Positions 52,770-61,838 of a DNA stretch of 64,000 bases are shown in pieces. Within the stretch, counting starts at the first letter, position 1; each line of letters begins with the position of its first letter. The notes beneath the pieces are model-generated. The model saw only the letters and a list, made by a program, of their open reading frames with translations, had not been told where the DNA came from and did no database searches. Source of the stretch: CAJXJP01 sp964022365 (GTDB lineage Bacteria > Patescibacteriota > Gracilibacteria > BD1-5 > UBA6164); NCBI GenBank assembly GCA_964022365.1, contig CAXHZN010000004.1:62001-126000 (forward strand), written 5' to 3'. Position numbers and translations under genes: made by a program.

Positions 52770-54143
52770 TTATAAGATTTTTTTAAATTTTTCTGGAATA
52801 ATATTATTTTCATCAATCGTAAATAATAAATTTTCTAATGTATTTATAGTGTTTTCTTCGAAATTCACAAGTACTTTTTCTTGAAATATTTTGAGAATAA
52901 ATGGCAAATTTTCTCAAGTAAAATTTTTATAACTGTAATACATCGCTAAAGTTACTTCTTGATTTGTTCCTACACATTCAAATGGTTTAATTCAAGAAAT
53001 TCATAATAGTTCACTAAATAATTCTTCTAAATTTTCATCCGAATATAAATCTTTTCAGAAAATTTTATGTATTTCATCTGACGATAAAAATGGATGTAAC
53101 ATAGTATAAACAAAAGAACATTTTGGGCAAGAATTACACCAAATTCCACTATGATTTTTTTCTTTTTGTATTTTAAAATTATTATTACAACTCGAAAAAG
53201 TACTAAAATATTTTTTTCATAATTGGGAAAATAATTTTGCAATTTTTATTTCATACATTCCTCTCAAAAGAGAAAAATATTTTATTTTTTCTGAAATATT
53301 TTTTTCTACATAATTTTTTAAATCCACTTCAAATTCTAGAGATTTACTCCATTGATGATTAATTTCTACTCATTGCCAAAGTGTATTTCAAAAATTTGCT
53401 GATAATTCATTTGATAAAACTAAATATTTATAATCATAAATATACGCAACGCAATGCATCACAAAAGCGATAATCCCTGTAATTGGAACATGTCCATTAA
53501 AATATCATTGTTTGTTGAGTTGAAATAAATTTTCAGAAATTTTTCTGCTGACGAAAAAATTATTTTTATCAGAAATATTTATACAATCTTGTTTAATATT
53601 ATCGATTTTTCAAAATACAAATGTATCAAATTCAAAATTATTTTTTGCCAATAATTCTAAACTCACAATAGAATCTTTTCCTCATCAAACTGGAACAAGT
53701 GATTTTTCAGAAATACTAAATTCTTTTTTTTCAATATTTCTGTCAGAAATACATTCAAATTGAAATAAATTTTTTGGAGAAATTTTGTTTTGAAATAAAA
53801 ATTCTCACAGTCAGTTGATATAAAATTTTTTCCAAAAGCCTAAAGATTCTTCATCTATATTTCAAGATTTAATTATTAATTTTTCGGTTGGATATGCTTT
53901 ATAATAACTTATTCCTAAAGCTAAATGCAGATGAAATAAAATATTTTCTAACACAGTAAAATCTATATCTGCACGAATATCAAAATTTGGATCATCAAAA
54001 TCTATAATTTCTTCAAAACCTTTTGTATTTTCAGGATTTTTTTCGTCTAATAAACTATAATAAAAATGTGCCTGCATCGAAGCGACATCAAATCTATAGG
54101 TTTCGAAAATAAATTTTCTTGAATTTGCTGCATAATTTTGCAT
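52770..54143 (-). CDS. PP-loop protein, MurL-like UDP-MurNAc-L-Ala-L-Glu epimerase
   Basis: The 457-residue protein contains LVPVGGGKDSIVSLELL near 150, a P-loop-type ATP pyrophosphatase motif. It also has NGHVPITGIIAF, VLSNELSANFGNTLW..EINHQWSKSLEFEVD, a cysteine-containing SGIWCNSCPKCSFVYTML and GIKPFECVGTNQEVTLAMYY. This combination fits my recollection of MurL, which epimerises the terminal L-Glu of UDP-MurNAc-L-Ala-L-Glu using ATP and replaces glutamate racemase in some bacteria. The assignment is from memory of family motifs and should be regarded as probable. The next gene, 12 bases away, is a penicillin-binding protein, which supports a peptidoglycan role. Confidence 0.6.
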
Positions 54144-54305
54144 ATTTTTTTTGTGTTTTTAAATTAATTTTTCTTATATTACCTCGCAATGATTATTTTT
54201 CAATTTTAATTTGTCATTTTATAATTTTTTCATATAATCTGCTGGCTGATGTTACTAGTGTATTTTCTGGTCATCACACTATTTTTATTATGTAAAATAC
54301 ATATT

Positions 54306-54575
54306 ATGGCTGTTACTAAAGAAGTAAAACAACAAATCGTAGCTGATTTTGGTGAAAAAGCTGGAGACACTGGTACTCCTGCTGTACAAGTTGCAATTTT
54401 AACTGCAGAAATCGAAAACTTAAAAGACCACTTACAAGAACATAAAAAAGATAACCACTCAAGAAGAGGTATCTTAAAAATGGTAGCAAAAAGAAGAAAA
54501 CTTCTTGCTTACTTAAAATCAAAAGATGTTGAAAAATATAATAATGTAATTGAAAAATTATCTTTAAGAAAATAA
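54306..54575 (+). CDS. rpsO: 30S ribosomal protein S15
   Basis: The 89-residue protein matches S15 along its whole length (EKAGDTGTPAVQVAILTAEIENLKDHLQEHKKDNHSRRGILKMVAKRRKLLAYLKSKD..Y). It binds 16S rRNA early in 30S assembly. I start at the ATG at 54306 because the 19 preceding in-frame residues are hydrophobic and foreign to the family. All four glycines use GGN, none TGA, as in other highly expressed genes here. It is a monocistronic unit with a strong terminator. Confidence 0.98.
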   Translation: MAVTKEVKQQIVADFGEKAGDTGTPAVQVAILTAEIENLKDHLQEHKKDNHSRRGILKMVAKRRKLLAYLKSKDVEKYNNVIEKLSLRK

Positions 54576-54595
54576 TTTTTACATTCATTATTAAT

Positions 54596-54632
54596 AAAAA
54601 AACCAGAAAAACTTTGTTTTTCTGGTTTTTTT
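54596..54632. terminator. Intrinsic terminator after rpsO
   Basis: The stem AAAACCAGAAAAAC / GTTTTTCTGGTTTT with T tails separates rpsO from the convergent Rel gene. Confidence 0.88.
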
Positions 54633-56853
54633 ATAGTTCTTCTGATTTATAATTTATTAAATCATCTGCAAATGTCATTTGAATTCTTTCAATAAATCTG
54701 TCAATTACCATAAAATCATGATTTTGAACTTTTAATTTTAAATCAAAAGACATATACATATTTCATAATTTTTTCGATAATATTTCATCTATATCAATTT
54801 GCATAGAAAATATTATTTCCGTAAGCACTTTTAATATTCCAGTATTATTTTTGAATACAATATTGATATGATATCATAATTCTTCGTCTTGAGTTCCTAG
54901 AATATAGGCTGGTAGTAATCTATCTTTATTCACTCAACTAAGAATTTTACAATCACGTCTATGAATCGTAAATTTTCAAAATGAATTAATATGCGCTACG
55001 ATTTCTAGTGGAAGCATTCTTCTACAACAATAACAACGTTTATAATCTAGATTTGATTCTCCTCAAATAATAATATTATTTATACTTGTATCAATTTCAC
55101 AGGTATCTTTTTTATCTGAAATATCTTCCAGCTCAATTATTTCATCATTCTTTTTTTCTTCAATTCTATCAAAAATAAGCTGATTTGAAGCAATTATTTT
55201 CTTGATAATACTATTTGGATTGAGACTTAAATTCCCCACTTGTTCAAGTAATTGCCAACGTTCTTCTTGAGAATAAACTCTATCATTGAGATTTTTTAAT
55301 AACGTCATATCTTTATCGAGTCATTCATGTCAGAGTTTTTTGAGATATTTGTTCACTAAATCTTTCCCTCTTTCTCTATGAATATCTTTGTCTTCTTTTT
55401 TCAAAAATCATTTAATCGCGTTTTTTGCTTTTGCTGTTTTTACAAATCAAATCCAAAATGGATTTGGTTTTTTATTTTTATCAATCACTAATTCTACCCT
55501 ATCACCATTATGAAGTTCTTGATCAAGTGGATGAACTTTTTCATTCACACGGGCAATACTTAAATGATCTCATAAATCAGTATGTAGATAATATGCAAAA
55601 TCTACTGGAGTTGATCCATGAGGAAGATTTATGAGATCTCATTTTGGAGTAAAAACAAAAATTCTATTTTTAAATAAATCAATTTTTAACGATCCCATAA
55701 AATCACTGTCTTCTAAATTTTGTGCAACATCTTTGAGCTCTTTTACCCAATCCACTTCTTTAGAAACCACAGATCATCTTTCTTTATATTCAAAATGAGC
55801 TGCAACTCAAATATCCGAATATTGCTTCATTTCAAAAGTTTTAATCTGAATTTCAGTTGGTTGTTGTCTATGTTGTTTTAATAATCAAACAACTGTCGTA
55901 TGAATACTTTTATATCCATTTGGCTTTGGTAGAGCAATATAATCTTTAAATCTATACGGAAGTGGTGGCCATTTATTATGGATAATACCTAAAGTTTTAT
56001 AACAATCAGATAAATCTTTTACAATAATTCTCGTCCCAAAAATATCATATAAATTTTTAATATCAGTCAGTCATTTTTTTTGCATTTTTTTATAAATCGA
56101 AAACATAGATTTTACTCTATAATCGATTTCAAAATTTTCTATTTCATTTCAAATAACTTGAGTAATTTCTTGTTTTGCATCTCTCATAAATGCTTCACTT
56201 GATTGTTCGAGAGATTTAAGTTGTTTTGCTATATTTTTATATTCTTTTGGATGAAGTATTTTAAAACATTCTTCATCAAGAGAATTTTTTAAATTATAGA
56301 GTCATAATCTATCAGCAATTGGAGAAAATATATTGAGAGTTTCGAGTGCAATTTTTTCTCTTTTTTCTGGTTTTGGATGATATTTAAGCGTTTGCATATT
56401 ATGAAGTCTATCTGAGAGTTTTACAAATATTACTCTCAAATCTTCTGCCATTGCAATAAACATTTTTCTAAGACTCCCTATTTCACGTTGCTTTCATTTA
56501 TAACGAACATTTGATAATTTAGCTAATCATTCACATAAAAATGCTACTTCGTCTCAAAATTCTTCATAAATATCTTCTTTTGTTTTTGGAGTATCCTCAA
56601 TCACGTCATGTAATAAACAAGCTTGAATCGTATGAATATCTGGTTGTAAAGAAAGCAAAATATCTGTTGCTTCAACCGGATGGATAATATATGGATCTCA
56701 AGATTTTCTCATTTGTCCTTCGTGCGCATCACGAGCGTAAATATAGGCATTCCAGATTTGCTCATGAATATGAGCTGGAGTATATCATGTCATATATTTT
56801 TTCACTTTTCGGATGATGGCTTCAACTTTTTTATCTATCTTAATATATGACAT
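54631..56853 (-). CDS. rel: Long Rel/SpoT (p)ppGpp synthetase/hydrolase
   Basis: The 740-residue protein has the full long-Rel layout. An HD hydrolase domain shows MRKSGDPYIIHPVEATDIL near 48 and CLLHDVIEDTPKT near 78. The synthetase domain shows LYDIFGTRIIV near 270 and LPKPNGYKSIHTTVVG near 315. A TGS domain follows (IFVFTPKGDLINLPHGSTPVDFAYYLHTDLG near 415), then a Cys-rich region (RCYCCRRMLPLEIVAHI) and a C-terminal ACT-like domain. It makes and degrades the alarmone in response to stalled ribosomes. TGA encodes several glycines. The separate HD-only protein at 25 kb would add hydrolase capacity. Confidence 0.97.
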
Positions 56854-56991
56854 ACTATATTTATTAAAAATATTTATAATAGAGTATATACTTTCTATGG
56901 AGAAAAATCAACTCTAATTTTTAATTTTTTCTTTACTTCGTTTCAAAAAATTATATTATAAAATAGTTTATATATTATTTTTACACTTCCT

Positions 56992-57762
56992 ATGAAAAAT
57001 ATTTCAAATAAAGCCTTTACGCTCGTAGAATTACTCGTGGTTATAACAATATTATCTATTATTTCTGTGGTTGCATACCAAAACTTTGGTGGAGCAGTTG
57101 ATAAAGCAAATGCTGGGAGAAAAATTGGTGATGTAGCTACTATTGAAAGTTCTTTAATGCAATATAAAGCTGATAAAAATTATTATCCTAAAGTTGGAGA
57201 ATATTCATCAGAAAATTTATGGTGATATACTGGATCAACAGTAGCAACTAAATCAAACTTAATAACAGTTACTTATGATGGTGACTCTATTGCTAGTGTG
57301 GTAGATTCCGAAGGTGGTGGAACAATTTCAGGTTCTGGCTCTATAGGACAAATTGGTGCTAAAGGTACTATAGGAAAAGATCAATTAGGAAAATATTTAT
57401 CAAAAGACTTATATGACCCAGAAGTTGGTGATATAAAAGTAGGATCGAATGCAGATATGATTGACCAAGGTATAGGAAGATATGTTTACGGTATTTATAA
57501 AAAATCATTTAGATGGCCTGCTAATCAAGAATGAAATTATTATAATATTGCTTTCACACTTAAACAAGAAGGTGAAGAAGGTTATATTACAAAAATTGTT
57601 TGAGATTATGATAGATCAAATTTTTCAAATCCTGAAGATTACCCAGAAACATTAATTGGATCTGACCCAGCAAATGTATTACTCAATGAATCTATACAAA
57701 CTGATGCAAGTGATTCATGAGATTATGGTATTCCATATGCGGTTACTGATTTTGCACAATAA
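56992..57762 (+). CDS. Pilin/pseudopilin-like protein
   Basis: The 256-residue protein has a type IV pilin-like start (NKAFTLVELLVVITILSIISVVAYQNF), so a prepilin peptidase could remove the leader before Phe. The head domain is rich in Gly, Ser and Asp (SEGGGTISGSGSIG near 105) and ends with a beta-rich segment (YITKIVGDYDRSNF). No fibrinogen-like motif is present, unlike the pilin-like proteins at 7-9.5 and 27.5-29 kb. It is probably a minor or major subunit of a surface fibre. It has its own terminator. Confidence 0.88.
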
Positions 57763-57787
57763 AAAAATCCCTTTTTGGGATTTTTTT
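57761..57787. terminator. Bidirectional intrinsic terminator
   Basis: The stem AAAAATCCC / GGGATTTTT with A/T tails separates the pilin-like gene from the convergent methyltransferase gene. Confidence 0.85.
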
Positions 57788-58499
57788 ATTTCTCTAAAAT
57801 TGTTATAAAATTTCTGTCATTTTCAAATAATCTATTTTCGACTATTTTAAATCAAACTTCTTGCGATAATATTTTTAATTCTTGTAGAGAAAAACAGTGA
57901 TAATATCTATCATTTCAAGCAAGTTTAATATTAAAATCTACACTCCCAAATTCATTTTGAGAATCTTCTATTTCAGCTTTAGAATATCTTTTTTTATTTA
58001 AATCTGAGTTTAAAGCCCAATTTGTCATAAAAATTTTTCATCATTTTTCTAATAAATTATACACACTTTTTAATACTTTTTTTCTATCTTCTATTTTTTG
58101 TAAATGATGAAATGACGCATAGAAAAATATATCAGAAAAATACTGTTGTTCTTTATTGTCTTCCTTTGATGTCAAAGGAAGTACCGAGGAACGAGGGGAT
58201 GTATTTAGTGAATCCAAATCTAACATATTTAATTCTTGAAAATCAAAATCAGAATAATCTTTCCTTGCTTCTTCTAATAATCCAGAAGATAAATCTACTC
58301 AAGTATAATTTTGATTATTTATTTTTTGTGAAAAATTTTGTATTAATTCTCATAAAAAACGTCCATTTCCACATCCAACATCTAAGATTTTAGTTGAACT
58401 ATTTATATTTAATTTTTCTAAAAAATATTCCATTTCTTCCCATTTCATATTTTTACGAGATTTCGAAAATGTCTTTGCAAAATTATTATAATCTACCAT
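57786..58499 (-). CDS. Class I SAM-dependent methyltransferase carrying an in-frame palindromic repeat
   Basis: The 237-residue protein has a SAM-binding loop KILDVGCGNGRFLGELI near 38-54, YTGVDLSSGLLEEAR near 65-79 and FFYASFHHLQKIEDRKK near 125-142. It resembles the tRNA-modifying or general type 11 methyltransferases. Between DLDSL (near 95) and QYFSDIFFYASF a stretch of about 20 residues (SPRSSVLPLTSKEDNKE) is encoded by a palindromic repeat also found three times outside genes. It interrupts the region where homologues go straight into the SDI(I)F strand, but it keeps the frame open and apparently loops out on the surface. Substrate unknown. Confidence 0.82.
58160..58200. repeat. Palindromic repeat element (copy B, inside a gene)
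   Basis: Read on the minus strand this is ATCC, a CCTCGTTCCTCGG hairpin part, then CTTCCTTTGA / TCAAAGGAAG with a two-base loop. It has the same layout as the intergenic copies at 37.1 and 58.5-58.6 kb, and lies in frame within the methyltransferase gene. Confidence 0.8.
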
Positions 58500-58522
58500 T
58501 TGTGTTTTGTTCTATAGTTAAA

Positions 58523-58562
58523 ATCCATCACTCCTTCGGAGATCTTCCTTTGCCAAAGGAAG
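58523..58562. repeat. Palindromic repeat element (copy C)
   Basis: ATCC is followed by the hairpin CTCCTTCGGAG and the palindrome CTTCCTTTGCCAAAGGAAG. It lies in the gap between the methyltransferase and ArgRS genes, 34 bases from an inverted copy. Confidence 0.85.
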
Positions 58563-58596
58563 CATAATATTTTTTTATATACTGTTTTTTACTTTC

Positions 58597-58634
58597 CTTC
58601 CTTTGGCAAAGGAAGGTGGCTGAAAGCCGGATGG
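58597..58634. repeat. Palindromic repeat element (copy D, inverted)
   Basis: On the minus strand this reads ATCC, the hairpin GGCTTTCAGCC and the palindrome CTTCCTTTGCCAAAGGAAG. Copies C and D face each other, so the pair can fold into a larger hairpin. ArgRS ends 28 bases away. Confidence 0.85.
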
Positions 58635-58661
58635 ATTATTATTTAATAATAGAAATGACTA

Positions 58662-60467
58662 TTACATTTTTTCTGGCATATCTATACCAAGAATTCAGAA
58701 TGATTCTTTCAGTGTTTGAGAAAATACTTCTACGAGTTGTAAACGAATCATTTTTTTAGAATCATCTTCTTCATTTAAAATATGTACACTATTATAAAAA
58801 CTATTAAAAGATTTTGTTAACTCAAAAGCATATTTACATAAATGGTGTGGCATATTTGTATCTGCTGTTTTTAATAGTATTTCTTTGTATGAATTTATAT
58901 TTTTGACTAAGTCTACTTCTTCAGATTCACTAAATACTCAACTTACAGTAGAATCTAAATCATTTCAAAAATTTTCTAAAATTCTTCTCGCTCTTACATA
59001 CGCATATTGAATATATGGTCATGAATTTCCTTCAAAAGTCATAAATTCATCCCAGTCAAAAATCATATCTGTTTCACGAGATTTTTTAAGATGACCATAT
59101 TTAATTGCTCAAATTCAAATAATTTTACCAAGCTCATCTAATTCATCTCCTGAGATATCATCTCTTTTTTCTAAAATAATAGCTTTCGCTCTATCTTGAG
59201 CTTCAGTTAAAAGATCTGACATTCTGATAATATTTCATTTTCTCGTAGAAAATGGCCCATCCTTTCCAGAAATAAATCCATTGTATGCATGAAATAATTC
59301 TGTTTTATGATCTTGTGATAATCAATCTAACCAACCTGCTTGATTTGCTATTTCAAAGGCTTGTCTAAAATGAAGTTGCTGACGAACATCAACAAAATAT
59401 ACAATTTTATCTGGTGACCAATTTTGTATTCTATACTTTATACAAGCTAAATCACTTGCTAAGTACCCATGAGTTCCATCTCTTTTTTGTAAGATACAAG
59501 ATGATAGTTTTGATTCATCTGAAAACTCTACTCAAACTGAATTATCGTCATTCTTTATTGCAATTCCCTTTTTTACTAATTCATCAACAATAGCATGCAT
59601 ATCGTCTGTTAAATCTGGATAATCTTCCATTTTTGGAAGTCCCAAACCTTCATAAAAACTTTCTCAAATATTGTATTGTGGAAATACATTTAGTTGATTC
59701 AGGTTTTCATTCATAGCTTTTATTGAATATGACGTGAATTCTGCCCAAAGCTTTTTTGACTCTTCATCACCTTGAGATAACAATTTAAAAGCATTTCTTG
59801 CTTGTTGTTCTAATGTATCATCACTTTCTGCTTCAGCTGTTATTTTTACATACAATTCGAGTAAATATTCAACGGCATTTTCATGGAGTTTTTCTTCTTC
59901 TCACCAAAGTTTATAAGCTGTAATAAGTTTACCAAAAATAATTCCCCAATCTCAAATATGACTATCAGAAATAACATCGTATCATAAATGTTTATATACA
60001 TTTATCATTGCCTGACCAATATTTGGAGTACACATGTGACCAATATGAAGAGGTTTTCAAACATTCGCTCCAATATAATCTACAATTATTTTTTCACTGT
60101 TTCAGACATTTGGAAATAAATATGTATCTAAAGATTCATACATATTTTTTAATGCATCTACAAAAATTTGTTTAGAAATTTTCATGTTTACATACGCTCA
60201 TGCAGCATTTGCTTGATCTATTAAGTCTTGTTGTTCTAATAGATTTGCTAATTGTTGAGCTATCATCGCAGGATTTTGTTTTAAATCTTTTGATAATACA
60301 AAACAACCAAAAGCAAAATCTCATAGATCTTTTTTTGGTGGAAACTCGAGTTTAATTTCTTCTAACGATACATTAAAATTCTTCGATATAATTTCTTGTA
60401 ATAATTTTTGAATTTGTTTTTCCATAATTGTATTTATTTGAACGGTATAATTATTTAAATTTTCCAT
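58662..60467 (-). CDS. argS: Arginyl-tRNA synthetase
   Basis: The 601-residue class I enzyme charges tRNA-Arg. It has DLGDFAFGCFVLSKDL near 48 (N-terminal Add1 domain), VDYIGANVGKPLHIGHM near 128-144 (HIGH motif), SHIGDWGIIFGKLI near 168 and GPFSTRKGNIIRMSDLL near 390 (KMSKS-equivalent). GPYIQYAYVRARRIL lies in the anticodon-binding part, and the end is GILGIDMPEKM. An ATG 14 codons downstream (60425; MEKQIQKLL) is also a reasonable start and is closer to typical ArgRS lengths. A few glycines are TGA. Confidence 0.97.
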
Positions 60468-60610
60468 AGAATTATATAAAAAAATTCCAAAAAATAAATA
60501 TTTTTTCTCTATTTATTCTACAAATTCATTATTAAAGCTTGATAAATTAATATTTTACTATATATTCGAGAATATAATATATATTTATTAATTATTTATA
60601 TACTCATAAT

Positions 60611-61810
60611 ATGACAAATAATAAATTAACGAACCATAAAGACAAATTATTTCAAACATCAATATTTTTTCAACATTCTGAAAAGATAAGAGAAATAATT
60701 GAAAAACTCAATAATAAAAGAGTTGTCATAGTAAATGGAATCCATAATGCTTGAAAAACCAGTATTATAAATGAATTATTAAAAAAAATCTGAAGAGAAA
60801 AAGAAATATTTCACTTTGATAAGAATTTTGATATAAACAATCAAATTAAATCTGCAGAAGATCTAAAAAATATATTTGTACAGGAAATAAAGAAAAATCC
60901 TATTATAAAAATAGTAGTATTAAAAAATATAAACAAAATAGATAAAATAAAAGATTTTTTAAATTTTGTATATCTTGACGTTAACAAATATAAAATAATA
61001 ATAATTTCAAACAGTATAAAAATAAATAATTGTGAAGAAATTAATATTTATCCAGAGAAAATAAATAATATTTGAAAATATTATGATCTAGAAAATCAAA
61101 TCCAATACGGTACATTCCCTGAAGTATTACTTTTATGACATAATCACTTCAGAAAAAAACATTTACAGTTGATGTTAAATGATATTTTCACAAAAGATAT
61201 TTATCACAGTTTTTGAGTAAAGAATATATGATTATTTGATTTTTTTATTAGATATTTAGCAAGAAACAATCAATTCTTTTCATTAAGAGAATTACATAAA
61301 TGTATTAATCAACATATACAAATATCACTAAAAACAGTTATTGATTATACAAATTTTTCTCAACAATCCAAAATCATACATGGAGTAAATCCATATGATT
61401 TTAAGAAACAAAAAATAATTTCAACAAAATCAAAATATTATTTCACTGATACTTGAATGAGAAATTCTCTTTGATTATTTACTTGAAATTTACAAATAAA
61501 AAAAGAAAATTTTTTATATCAACAGTTACTCGCATATTGATATGAAATATTCTCCGGAATAAATGGAACCTATGAATTTGATTTTTATATCAAAAAAGAT
61601 AAGCAAGAAATATGTCTTACTTTTTTCAATTCTCAAGATAAACAAGAGATAAAAAAAGAAATTAATCGCCTCAACAAAGTTCCAGCAAATGGGAAAAAAT
61701 ATATACTTTTAGAAAATGTAGCATCTCTGAATATAAGAAAATATATATACGATAAAGTAGAAATTATTTCATACAAAGATTTATTCCAAAAATTATTTTT
61801 TTCAAAATAA
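60611..61810 (+). CDS. AAA_14/DUF4143-type ATPase
   Basis: The 399-residue protein fits the family of ATPases with an N-terminal AAA_14 domain and a C-terminal DUF4143 (DEXX-box or nuclease-like) part. The Walker A is VNGIHNAGKTSII near 50-62 (its last glycine TGA), followed by VVLKNINKI (Walker B position, with Asn rather than Asp). Then come TFPEVLLLGHNHFRKKHLQLMLNDIFTKDIYHSFG, typical of this family, and KSKYYFTDTGMRNSLGLFTGN. The usual Walker B aspartates are not evident, so activity may be reduced. It has no obvious partner gene. Its role is unknown; family members include predicted restriction or DNA-transaction ATPases. Confidence 0.8.
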
Positions 61811-61838
61811 AAAACCTAACTTTTAGTTAGGTTTTTTT
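61809..61838. terminator. Bidirectional intrinsic terminator
   Basis: The stem AAAACCTAAC / GTTAGGTTTT with A/T tails separates the AAA_14-type ATPase gene from the large convergent membrane-protein gene. Confidence 0.88.
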
